Shown here piece after piece: positions 56,967-64,000 of a stretch of DNA of 64,000 nt. The notes under the pieces were generated by a model. The model ran no database searches. It had not been told where the DNA came from and saw only the letters and a program-made list of their open reading frames with translations. Each line of letters begins with the position of its first letter. Position 1 is the stretch's first letter. The translations under genes and the position numbers were made by a program. Origin of the DNA: Marinimicrococcus sp033875255 (lineage in GTDB: Bacteria; Pseudomonadota; Alphaproteobacteria; Geminicoccales; Geminicoccaceae); assembly GCA_033875255.1 (NCBI GenBank), contig JAWZSN010000003.1, forward strand, positions 191,501 to 255,500. Direction: 5' to 3'.

Positions 56967-59132
56967 ATGGCGAAGGCATCTGGCGCGCGAGCATTTGCGG
57001 AAGCGCAGGCATCCGACCTTGCCGCGCTGGCGCGACTGCTCGGCCGAGGCGGCCTCAAGGTGGTCGTGCCGTCGGTCGCCGTAGCGGTGGCCGCCGCTGC
57101 CGCCGTGGTGCTGGCGGCCCTTCTTCTTCTCGCTCAAGAGCAGAGCACCCGGGCGGCGGCTGCCGCCCGGGGCACGATCGAGGCGGCCCTGCACCGGTTC
57201 GAGCGGCAGCTGGCCGGCGTGGCGGACGACGAGGCCCGCAGGTTCGCCACGGCCGGCCCGCCCGCCGCCGATGCGCTCCCGTCCCTGCACCGGGAGCTCG
57301 GCATCGCCTACTGCCTGCTGTTCGACGAGACCGGTCGGCCGGTCGGCAGCCAGAGGGCGGGAGCGCCGGATCTCGCGACGATTCTGGCTGCCCTAGGCCC
57401 TCCGCCCGACGGGCAGTCTGTACAGACCGGCTATCTTCGGACGGCGGCCGGCCCGGCAGTCGCCGCTGCCGTCCCGCTGGAGCTCGCACGACGGGCACGT
57501 CGCGTCTGGGGCCCGGCGGCGCGGCTCGTCCTCGTAGCGCCGCTGGCCGGTCGCCCGCTCGCCGATCTGAGGGCTCTCGCCCATCTTCCCGATCTGGATC
57601 TGGGCCCGCCGGTTGCGGCGCCGGGTCTGCAATCGGTGGCGCTGCGCGGGGCCGATGGCACCGTCGCCGGCACCCTTTCATGGCGCCAGCCGCGCCCGGG
57701 CGATGCCATCGTGCACCGGGTCCTGCCACTGCTCCTCACGGCCGTAGGCGGCGTGGGCTTTTTGGGCTGGCGCTCGTGGCGGCGGGGCCGCGGGGTCGAG
57801 AGGGCGCTTGCCGCCAGTGAGGCGCGCGCGCAGCTTCTCGAGCTGGTCGATCCGCTCACCCGGCTGCCCAACCGGATCTTCTTCGCCGGCTGGCTCGCCC
57901 AGGCGCTGTCGCGCGCCGAGTCCCAGGGCAGCGGCGTGGCGCTGCTGCATCTCGACCTGGACGGTTTCAAGGAGATCAACGAGACGATGGGCCATGCTGC
58001 CGGCGACCGGCTGCTCTGTCTCGCTGCAGCCCGTATAAGGGCTGGCCTCAAGGCTGGAGAGGTGGCGGCGCGGCTCGGCGACGACGAGTTCGCGGTGGCG
58101 CGCGAAGGTGTCGTTCTCCCGCAGTTCGCCCAGGAGATCGGCCGGCGGCTGCTGCGGCTTCTGGCCGAGCCGTTCGAGATCGACGGCCGGACCGTGCAGG
58201 TCGGCACCAGCGTCGGTATTGCGGTGGCGCCCGGCGACGGCAGCGGCGCGGTGCAGCTCAGCCGCCATGCCGGCATGGCCCTGCTGCTCGCCAAGCAGAC
58301 CAGGGGCGGCGCCGTGCGCCACTTCGAGCCGGCCATGGGCGAGCGGCTGGCCTCGCGCCGCCGGCTGATCGGGGAGCTGCGCCAGGCGATGCCGGCAGGG
58401 CAGCTCGAGGTCCACTATCAGCCGCAATGTGCGCTGCACGACCGGCGCCTGCTGGGTTTCGAGGCCCTGCTACGCTGGCGCCATCCCGAGCGTGGCCTGA
58501 TCGGGCCCGCCGAGTTCGTCCCGCTGGCCGAGGAGACCGGGCTGATCCACGAGATCGGTGCCTGGGTGCTGCGGACCGCCTGCATCGAGGCGGTCCGCTG
58601 GCCCGGCCTCAAGATGGCGGTCAACTTGTCGCCGGCGCAGTTTCACCAGCAGGGGCTCGCTACCCTCGTGGCGGGCATCCTTGCGGACACCGGGCTGCCG
58701 GCGCGGCAGCTCGAGCTGGAGATCACCGAAAGCTCGCTGCTGGGCAACTCGCGGCAGGTATGCGCCACGCTGGAGCGGCTCCGCGCGCTCGGCACGTCGA
58801 TCGCGCTCGACGATTTCGGTACCGGCTATTCGAGCCTCGGGCAGCTGCATCGGGTGCCGGTCGATGTCATCAAGATCGACCGCTCGTTCATCGCCCAGCT
58901 GGGCCGTAGCGAGCGCGCGGAGGCGATCCTGCGTGCCGTGATGGGGCTGGCCGAAGGGCTGGGGGTGACGGTCATCGCCGAGGGGATCGAGACGGAAGCC
59001 CAGCTGATCCGGCTGCGGGCTTTCGGCTGTGCCCAAGGCCAGGGCTACTACTATGCCCGTCCGCTGCCGCCCGCCGAGCTGGCGGAGGCAGGCTGGAGGG
59101 AACCCCAGGCGGCCCGCCCGCTGGAGGCCTGA
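56967..59132 (+). CDS. Membrane GGDEF-EAL protein, probable c-di-GMP phosphodiesterase
   Basis: A 721-residue signalling protein. Two hydrophobic helices (around residues 32-55 and ~250-268) frame a periplasmic sensor domain with no known motif. A GGDEF domain follows in degenerate form: RLGDDEF instead of GGDEF, without an RxxD inhibitory site. The EAL domain keeps its catalytic set: EALLRWRHP, NLSPAQF, EITESSLL, DDFGTGYSSL, KIDRSFI, EGIETEAQ and QGYYYARP. It should degrade c-di-GMP, with the GGDEF part as a GTP-binding regulator. Upstream gap is 92 bp; TTAA runs at 56890 and 56906 are not spaced as a CtrA box. Confidence 0.92.
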   Translation: MAKASGARAFAEAQASDLAALARLLGRGGLKVVVPSVAVAVAAAAAVVLAALLLLAQEQSTRAAAAARGTIEAALHRFERQLAGVADDEARRFATAGPPAADALPSLHRELGIAYCLLFDETGRPVGSQRAGAPDLATILAALGPPPDGQSVQTGYLRTAAGPAVAAAVPLELARRARRVWGPAARLVLVAPLAGRPLADLRALAHLPDLDLGPPVAAPGLQSVALRGADGTVAGTLSWRQPRPGDAIVHRVLPLLLTAVGGVGFLGWRSWRRGRGVERALAASEARAQLLELVDPLTRLPNRIFFAGWLAQALSRAESQGSGVALLHLDLDGFKEINETMGHAAGDRLLCLAAARIRAGLKAGEVAARLGDDEFAVAREGVVLPQFAQEIGRRLLRLLAEPFEIDGRTVQVGTSVGIAVAPGDGSGAVQLSRHAGMALLLAKQTRGGAVRHFEPAMGERLASRRRLIGELRQAMPAGQLEVHYQPQCALHDRRLLGFEALLRWRHPERGLIGPAEFVPLAEETGLIHEIGAWVLRTACIEAVRWPGLKMAVNLSPAQFHQQGLATLVAGILADTGLPARQLELEITESSLLGNSRQVCATLERLRALGTSIALDDFGTGYSSLGQLHRVPVDVIKIDRSFIAQLGRSERAEAILRAVMGLAEGLGVTVIAEGIETEAQLIRLRAFGCAQGQGYYYARPLPPAELAEAGWREPQAARPLEA

Positions 59133-59157
59133 GCGTGGCGCCGGGACGAGGCGCGGC

Positions 59158-59652
59158 TCACGGACGGAAGGCGCGCATCCAGTCGGGACAGGCCGCGAGG
59201 AGATCCGCCTTTTCGGTTGCCTGCCAGCGTTCGAGCTCCCACGGCTGGCCGCTTGCCATCAAGCAGCCCTCGCGCGCCATGTAGAGCCAGGCGCGCCGGC
59301 GCGACCCGTCGCCGAGCTGCACGGTGTGCAGCTCGGCCCGGTACTCGCCGGCTTCGTAGTGATTGATGCGCGCGATGTCGCCCGGGCTGCAGCCGCGAAA
59401 CAGACGTCCCTCGACGGTGGCGCCGCAGGCGGGCACCAGCAGCGGGTAGCAGGCGTCGCACGCCGTCTCGCGGCGAAAGCCGGCGAGCCGTGCGGTCTGG
59501 AGCTCTTCCGCCAGCGGTCGCTGCAACACCAGTGAAAGCACGTCTTGGTCCATGAGCGTGCCGAAGAGGAACAGCGGTGCCACGCCCACCGCCGACAAAG
59601 GGATTGCCGAAGCCACGGCCCAGGGAAGAGGGCGCCGGACAGGGCGCTGCAT
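59158..59652 (-). CDS. Gamma-glutamylcyclotransferase-like (GGCT/AIG2) protein
   Basis: A 164-residue protein with the AIG2/GGCT core: PLFLFGTLMDQDVLSLVLQRPL, FRRETACDACYPLLVPACGATVEGRLF, and YEAGEYRAELHTVQL with the expected Glu. ATG 59652 has GAGG six bases upstream and adds ~25 residues before the core. A GTG at 59589 would give the usual family length. Proteins of this fold cleave gamma-glutamyl amines or similar; the cysteine pair CDAC is unusual. Substrate unknown. Confidence 0.75.
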   Translation of the reverse strand: MQRPVRRPLPWAVASAIPLSAVGVAPLFLFGTLMDQDVLSLVLQRPLAEELQTARLAGFRRETACDACYPLLVPACGATVEGRLFRGCSPGDIARINHYEAGEYRAELHTVQLGDGSRRRAWLYMAREGCLMASGQPWELERWQATEKADLLAACPDWMRAFRP

Positions 59653-59679
59653 GGGTTGCCTCGGCGCGCTTGCATGCAT

Positions 59680-60159
59680 CGAAGGAGCGTCCCGGGTCGT
59701 GAAAGGGCAGCGAGGCTGCTGCCCCTAGCAGAGGAACGTGGTGAGATGAAGGGCGGCGGCCGCGCGGCCTCCTGCTGGCGACCGTCCGGCATGCTGCGCG
59801 AGATGCCGGGTGTATGGTCGGCATGTTAGTAACGGCGGGCCCGACGAGCCGGGGCAACAGCAGACCGCACTCACGCCGGCCGATTGGCCCCCGAGCGCCG
59901 CGCACGGGAGAAGAACGCCTCGTGCAGCAGCGCCCGCCACCGCCTCGCCGGCAGGCGGAAAGACCCCGTCGGCCGCAGGACGTTGCCAAAACTTCCCGGC
60001 ACCCCGGCCAGCACCGCCTCGGGCACGCCAACGGCACCGGGCGCTCTCAGAGCCTGTCAATGTTCCGGCGGCCTTGGCGTCGCGGGCGCACGGCAAGCGA
60101 GTCGTGAGGCTTTCGGATCGCTATGCCGGGCATATGGCAGGGCCCTTTGGCGGTGAGGC
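59680..60159. other. 480-bp region without recognisable gene
   Basis: All six frames give low-quality reading with Arg/Pro/Ala-rich translations. No RNA gene, promoter or hairpin stands out. It borders the transposase remnant and probably contains decayed sequence of the insertion region; no terminal inverted repeat could be identified. Confidence 0.5.
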
Positions 60160-60630
60160 GTGAGGGCGGGGCGTGCGGAGGCGGATCTGTTCGGCGGGCG
60201 GCCCCGGCTGCGCCGGGCGGTGCCTTCGCAGGTCGAGCTGCGGGCGCTGAGCCTGGACGATCTGGTGCCGGCGGAGCACCGGGTGCGGCTGGTCTGCGCG
60301 TTCGCCGAGGGGCTGGACGTGGAGGAGCTTCACGCCGGCATCCGGGCGGTGGAGGGCCGGCCGGGGCATCCGCCGGCCGATCCTCTTGTGCTGCTGGCCT
60401 TGTGGCTGTTCGCGACGCTCGAGGGGGGTGGGCAGCGGGCCGGCGCCGGTCCGGCTGTGTCGCGAGCAGATGGCGTATCAGTGGCTGTGCGGCGGGATCG
60501 GGGGCAATCACAAGAGCCTGGCGGATTTCCGGGTCGGCCACAGGGTGGTCCTGGAGCGGCTGCTGGTGGACGGGTCCGCCGCCCTGCTTGAGACCGGGGT
60601 GGCGCGGCGGGACCGGGTGGCCCAGGACGG

Positions 60631-60655
60631 GGTGCGGGTGCGGGTGCGGGTGCGC
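60631..60655. repeat. GTGCGG hexamer repeat
   Basis: About four copies of GTGCGG inside the transposase remnant, giving a VRVRVRVR translation where normal members have fewer residues. It is an expanded short tandem repeat. Confidence 0.8.
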
Positions 60656-60845
60656 GCCGCGGCGGGGGCCGCGTCGTTCTGGCGGCGCTCGACGCTGGCG
60701 GCCGGCCTCGCGGCCGCCGCGCAGGAGGTGGGCCGGCTGCGGGCCGAGCTCGAGGCCGATCCCGGTTGCGCCGGCCGTCGCGAGGCGGCCGACCGGCGCC
60801 GCGCCGTCCTGGACCGCCAGCACCGGGTGGCGCAGGCGCTGGAGG

Positions 60846-60890
60846 CGGCAGCGCGGCAGCGCGGCAGCTCGGCAGCGCGGCAGCGCGGCT
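60846..60890. repeat. GCGCGGCA-type low-complexity repeat
   Basis: Imperfect repeats of GCGGCAGC / GCGCGGCAG over about 45 bp, coding for AARQRGSSAARQRG. It coincides with the second frame change of the transposase remnant, so slippage here may have caused it. Confidence 0.8.
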
Positions 60891-61535
60891 GGCGGCGGCG
60901 CGGCAGGCCCGTGCCGGCCGGGACGGGAGCAGGCGACGTGGCGAGGGCAAGACCATGCAGGGCGGGCCGCCGGAGGCGCGGATCGCCACCACCGATCCCG
61001 AGGCCAGGGGCATGAGGACGGCCGATGGCGGCTGGGGGCCGGCATGGCACGCCCAGCTCGCCACCGACACTCACAGCCGCCTGATCGCCGCGGTGGACGT
61101 GGACGCCATCGCCTCGGACATGCGCGAGCCGCGGTCGATGAGCGACCATCCGGCCGAGGCCTACGGCATCCGGCCGGCCGGGCCTCTGGTCGACGGCGGC
61201 TACACGCGGCTGGACGACATCGCCTCCCCGGCCGAGGCCGGCTGGCGGCCTGTGCCCCGGCGCCGGTACCGCGCGAGCCGACCCGCGAGCGCCACGCGCC
61301 GCTCCAGGGTAAACAGCCGGTCGTTACGCCCTGGCGGGTCCGCATGCGCACCCAGGCCGCCAGGGCCATCCACAAGGAGCGCACTGCCACCGCGGAGCGC
61401 GCCAACGCTCCGGCCGGCAATCGCGGCCTGCAGCGCCTCTTCGTGCGCGGCGCTTCCAAGGTCAAGGCCGTCCGGCTTTGGTTCGCCCTCGCCCACAAAC
61501 CGGCCACCGTCTGGCGGCTCGCGTCCGCCTCAGCC

Positions 61536-61871
61536 TGCCGGCAGCACCCACCACGTCGCCGCAGGACCCGCCCCAACGCCCGCACGCTCCGCCGATCCAC
61601 CGGCGGCCCCGTCGCGGCACTCGCACGAGCCGCCCGCCGACCGCGCCACGCATCGCCACCCGCGCCCCGGTCTCCGGACGAGCCATCGGCTCACCAGCGC
61701 AAGGAGCGGGGCACCGCCTTTTCTTGCGCAGGCGGTAGCCGCCCGTGCGAGCCGGTCGAGGAAAGCTACGATGCGACAGGATGATGGCGCCGCGTTCCTC
61801 GGCGGGGCGAGCCCGCCCTGGGCTCGCGCGGCCCGCCACGGCCGGCCTTGCCGCCCGGCGACGACCGCATC
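61536..61871. other. 336-bp region without recognisable gene
   Basis: Between two transposase remnants. Translations in all frames are biased Arg/Pro/Ala strings with no motif. It probably represents old non-coding or scrambled insertion sequence. Confidence 0.5.
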
Positions 61872-62055
61872 GATGCTCGTCGAACAGGCTCGGCGAGAGC
61901 TGGAGAGGTTGGCGGTCCTATCCAACGGGGCGGTGCTCGCGTTCATGACCTTTCCGAAGGAGTATCGGGCCGCGAGAAACGGCCTCGCCACTGCTTGATG
62001 GGTGCCCTCCTGCGCGAGCAGCCTGACGAATGGGCCGCCCGGCGCTACCGCTGAA
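61872..62055 (+). pseudogene. IS256-like transposase fragment with internal deletion
   Basis: Two short stretches match the C-terminal part of IS256-family transposases. VLAFMTFPKEYRA corresponds to the VLAFM.FP.EHW region, and LMGALLREQPDEWAARRYR to the final LVGALLLEQNDEW...RRY segment. About thirty residues that normally lie between them are missing and the frames differ, so this is a deleted, inactive remnant. No inverted repeats recognised. Confidence 0.65.
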
Positions 62056-62289
62056 CGGCGCTGGAAACGATTGCCCCGCGCCGCGGTAATGCGCTGGCGT
62101 GCTGCCCACCGTGACCGCATGAGCCGGACCGGTCGGGCATGGCGGAGATCATGCCGCAACTGCGCGAGCTGGACCGTTCCCAGAGGGATGGATCGGCGGA
62201 TGCGGTGAGGCGTTCCAGGCCGCTCTCCGGCGCCCGGCCCTCGAGACACAGCTGGCGGCCGCCCATGGGCGAGGCGTGCAGACGACAGG

Positions 62290-62740
62290 CTGGGGCTGGG
62301 CTCGCTTTGCGGCGACCGTCTCGCCGACCGGCTGCGCCGGCCGGGCCTGCTCTACGCTTTGGCCGAGCTCCTGACCGGCCTCTACGGGCTCGCCACCCTT
62401 CCCTTGATTGCGCGCGGTGATCGGCGAGGAGGCCCTGTTCGGCCGTCGCCGGATGGCCCGTCTCTACGGCCTCAACGCCGCCGGTGCGGCCCTCGGCGTC
62501 CTGCTCACCGCCCGGCTGCTGATCGGGCTTTTCGGCTTCGACGGCGCCGTCCGCCCGGCGGCCGGGCCGAGCTTCGCTTTGGCGCTCGGCCTGGCGCTGC
62601 TGTACGGCCGGCCGGGCGGCGCCCTTGCGGGGGGATCGCCGCCGGCCCCTTCGGCGACGACGGAGCCGCCCTGGACGCTGGTCATCCCCGGCTGTGCTTT
62701 CGCCTGGCCCGGTGTCTTGCTGTATGGTGGCCGGGCGGCA
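62290..62740 (+). pseudogene. Remnant of spermidine-synthase-family membrane domain
   Basis: Two in-order fragments in different frames. LGLGSLCGDRLADRLRRPGL and LYALAELLTGLYGLATLPLI (62290-62400) are followed by GEEALFGRRRMARLYGLNAA, GAALGVLLTARLLIGLFGFD and ALALGLALLYGR (62408-62630). They match the membrane-spanning N-terminal region of fused MFS/spermidine synthase proteins (GxxxGRLADRLRRPxxLYAxxEL and GRLYxxNxxGAAxGxLLxGFLLIPLLG). The catalytic synthase domain is absent. It is therefore a truncated, frameshifted relic, directly upstream of the prs gene. Confidence 0.6.
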
Positions 62741-62754
62741 AGCGGGAGGGTGGA

Positions 62755-63783
62755 ATGCGCCGGGACGAGGGGCCCATGCTTTTCGCGCTGGAGGGCTCGC
62801 GGGCGCTGGGGGAGCGCATCGCGGCGCGGCTGGGCCTCGCGCTCGCCCCGCACGAGGAGCGGATCTTCGAGGATGGCGAGCACAAGGGCCGGGCGCTCGT
62901 GCCGGTGCGCGGCCACGACGTTCACGTGCTGCTCTCGCTCTTCGCGACGCCCTCCTCGTCCATCGACCAGAAGCTCTGCCGGCTGCTGTTCTTCATCGGC
63001 GCGCTCAAGGATGCGGGGGCAGGGCGGGTCACTGCCATCACCCCTCATCTGGCCTATGGCCGCAAGGACCGGCGCACGAAGCCGCAGGACCCGGTGACCA
63101 CCCGCTATGTGGCGCGGCTGTTCGAGGCTGTCGGCACCGACCAGATCCTCGCCGTCGACGTGCATAACGAGGCAGCTTTCGAGAATGCCTTTCGCTGTGG
63201 CGCCGAGAGCGTCTCGGCGCGCGGCCTGTTCGTGCGCCACCTGATGCCTTTGCTCGAGGGGCGGGAAGCGGTGGTCGTGGCGCCCGATTCGGGGGGCAGC
63301 AAGCGCGCCGAGGCGTTGCGCCTCCTGCTCGAGACCGCGCTCGGCCGACCGGTGGGCTCCGCACTCATGGAAAAGCACCGCAGCGGCGGCGAGGTCAGCG
63401 GCTCCGGCTTCGTGGGCGAGGTGGCCGGCAGGGTGGCCATCGTCCCCGACGATCTGGTGAGCACCGGAGGCACGATGCGGCGTTGTGCTGCGGCCTGCCG
63501 CGAGCGCGGTGCCGAGGCGGTCTTCGCCCTGGCTACCCATGGTCTCTTTGCCGGCGAGGCGGCGGCGATGCTGGCCGATCCGGTCTTCACCGGTATCGCG
63601 GTCACCAGCAGCGTGCCCGTGCCCCCCCTTCCGGCCGCGGCAATGGCCCGGTTGACCATGCTGGACCTGGCGCCTCTCCTGGCCGAGGCGGTGAGAAGGC
63701 TTCATGGCGGCGGCTCGCTGGCCGCGCTGTCGGACAGTCTCGAGCTGCCCGGCGGCCCTGTCGTGCCCGAGATGAGGGAGTGA
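62755..63783 (+). CDS. Ribose-phosphate pyrophosphokinase (Prs)-like protein
   Basis: Makes PRPP from ribose-5-phosphate and ATP. 342 residues from ATG 62755 behind GGGAGGG. Landmarks: FEDGEHKGRALVPVRGHDVH (flexible loop start), YGRKDRRTKPQDPVTTRYVA, VDVHNEAAFENAF in place of the usual DLHAxQIQGFF, VVAPDSGGSKRAEAL, and the PRPP loop VPDDLVSTGGTM. The departures from the standard bacterial Prs (no regulatory-flap consensus) place it among atypical PRPP synthases. Such proteins are often paired with thymidine phosphorylase, which would lie beyond the window if present. Confidence 0.85.
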   Translation: MRRDEGPMLFALEGSRALGERIAARLGLALAPHEERIFEDGEHKGRALVPVRGHDVHVLLSLFATPSSSIDQKLCRLLFFIGALKDAGAGRVTAITPHLAYGRKDRRTKPQDPVTTRYVARLFEAVGTDQILAVDVHNEAAFENAFRCGAESVSARGLFVRHLMPLLEGREAVVVAPDSGGSKRAEALRLLLETALGRPVGSALMEKHRSGGEVSGSGFVGEVAGRVAIVPDDLVSTGGTMRRCAAACRERGAEAVFALATHGLFAGEAAAMLADPVFTGIAVTSSVPVPPLPAAAMARLTMLDLAPLLAEAVRRLHGGGSLAALSDSLELPGGPVVPEMRE

Positions 63784-63861
63784 CGCGCAGCTTGGGCGAA
63801 GGAGGCCAGGCCGCCGCTTGTGGTGACGTCCGCGCTGTTGTTCTTTCCTTCTTCTCTAGCA

Positions 63862-64000
63862 TTACAGCTGCGCTTTCTGCCGCCCTCTTACTCCATGGGC
63901 ATCCACGGTGCGGAGATCGTGGATGCCGGGATTATCGATCGAGGCGACGTTGGAGGTTTGGGCGTCCTCGCTGCGGGGTGTGATGGCGCGGATGCGGCCG
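63862..64000 (-). CDS. Possible 3' end of a gene running out of the window
   Basis: The minus strand is open from the window edge to a TAA at 63862 and translates GRIRAITPRSEDAQTSNVAS then IDNPGIHDLRTVDAHGVRG, with G/C-ending codons like real genes. I do not recognise it. The plus strand of the same bases also gives a tolerable reading (MGIHGAEIVDAGIIDRGDVG), so the call is weak. An inverted repeat GCATCCAC...GTGGATGC (63899-63926) lies within it. Confidence 0.35.
   Translation of the reverse strand, partial: GRIRAITPRSEDAQTSNVASIDNPGIHDLRTVDAHGVRGRQKAQL

Larger units (their letters stand above)
60160..61535 (+). pseudogene. IS1182-like transposase, broken by frameshifts
   Basis: A decayed DDE transposase. 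Part A (60160 to ~60430) reads LVPAEHRVRLVCAFAEGLDV and GRPGHPPADPLVLLALWLFA. A shift in the G-run near 60425-60432 leads to part B with REQMAYQWLCGGIGGNHKSL and DRVAQDGVRVRV (first catalytic Asp). After a low-complexity stretch part C reads ARIATTDPEARGMRTADGGW and SRLIAAVDVD (second Asp), then LVDGGYTRLDDI. A last shift near 61275 gives TATAERANAPAGNRGLQRLF with the third acidic residue, and KAVRLWFALAHK. Three frameshifts, so it cannot make a protein. Family by motif memory; IS5-group relatives are possible. Confidence 0.75.

Noticed and set aside
60631..60890. Repeats considered as a CRISPR array
   Set aside because: Units are 6-9 bp, contiguous and without spacers; they are simple-sequence repeats inside a transposase remnant.

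Overview
The window is a 64 kb piece of a very GC-rich chromosome (roughly 70% G+C by eye), densely coding, with G/C-ending codons throughout. Gene content fits an alphaproteobacterium, perhaps near Rhodospirillales/Geminicoccales. It has a malonyl-CoA decarboxylase beside a TRAP transporter as in rhizobial mat loci, an MntR-type regulator in a tro-like Mn/Zn ABC operon, 3-hydroxybutyrate dehydrogenase, a PCuAC copper chaperone, and a TTAA-N7-TTAA (CtrA-type) box. No rRNA, tRNA or CRISPR array was seen. The placement is inference; no marker gene fixes it.

Layout. 1-6.6 kb: four tandem minus-strand genes for exported SEL1-repeat proteins, three of them lipoproteins, with a near-duplicated ~580 bp junction. 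6.8-11.1 kb: malonyl-CoA decarboxylase followed by TRAP subunits P, Q and M, probably malonate uptake and use. 11.3-16 kb: a troABCDR-like operon in which the first permease carries a C-terminal DtxR-like domain. 16.1-17.5 kb: small orphans and a lipoprotein. 17.7-21.6 kb: dppBCDF without dppA. 21.7-29.5 kb: TerC, then a minus-strand run of two TrkH paralogues around a PAP2 phosphatase, an EEP (YbhP-like) protein and a phospholipase D-VTT fusion. 29.6-34.9 kb: an Rrf2 regulator coupled to a sulfate-binding-protein homologue, an alcohol dehydrogenase, a Crp/Fnr regulator, and an unknown Lys-rich secreted protein behind a CtrA-type box. 35-53 kb: mixed metabolic and housekeeping genes (RidA, SDRs, MsrA, a serine hydrolase, an HNH protein, a P-type ATPase, a CBS protein, FKBP, MFS, a hydratase and an aminotransferase), including one frameshifted gene and a likely frameshift in the MFS gene. 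53-55.2 kb: a likely copper operon (beta-propeller, DUF2946, PCuAC). 55.4-59.7 kb: dihydropyrimidinase, a GGDEF-EAL protein and a gamma-glutamylcyclotransferase-like protein. 59.7-62.75 kb: a gene graveyard with remnants of an IS1182-like transposase, an IS256-like transposase and a spermidine-synthase-type membrane domain. 62.75-64 kb: a Prs-like PRPP synthetase and perhaps the end of another gene.

How the genes work together. The clearest modules are malonate uptake plus decarboxylation, Mn/Zn import with its own MntR, peptide import, and a membrane-lipid/K+ transport cluster. A possible pyrimidine/beta-alanine link joins the dihydropyrimidinase at 55.4 kb with the omega-aminotransferase at 51.6 kb. 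No defence system, biosynthetic cluster or prophage was recognised. The most unusual items are the SEL1 array, the lipid/K+ cluster, the binding-site-degenerate sulfate-binding protein, the CtrA-boxed secreted protein and the three-gene copper operon.
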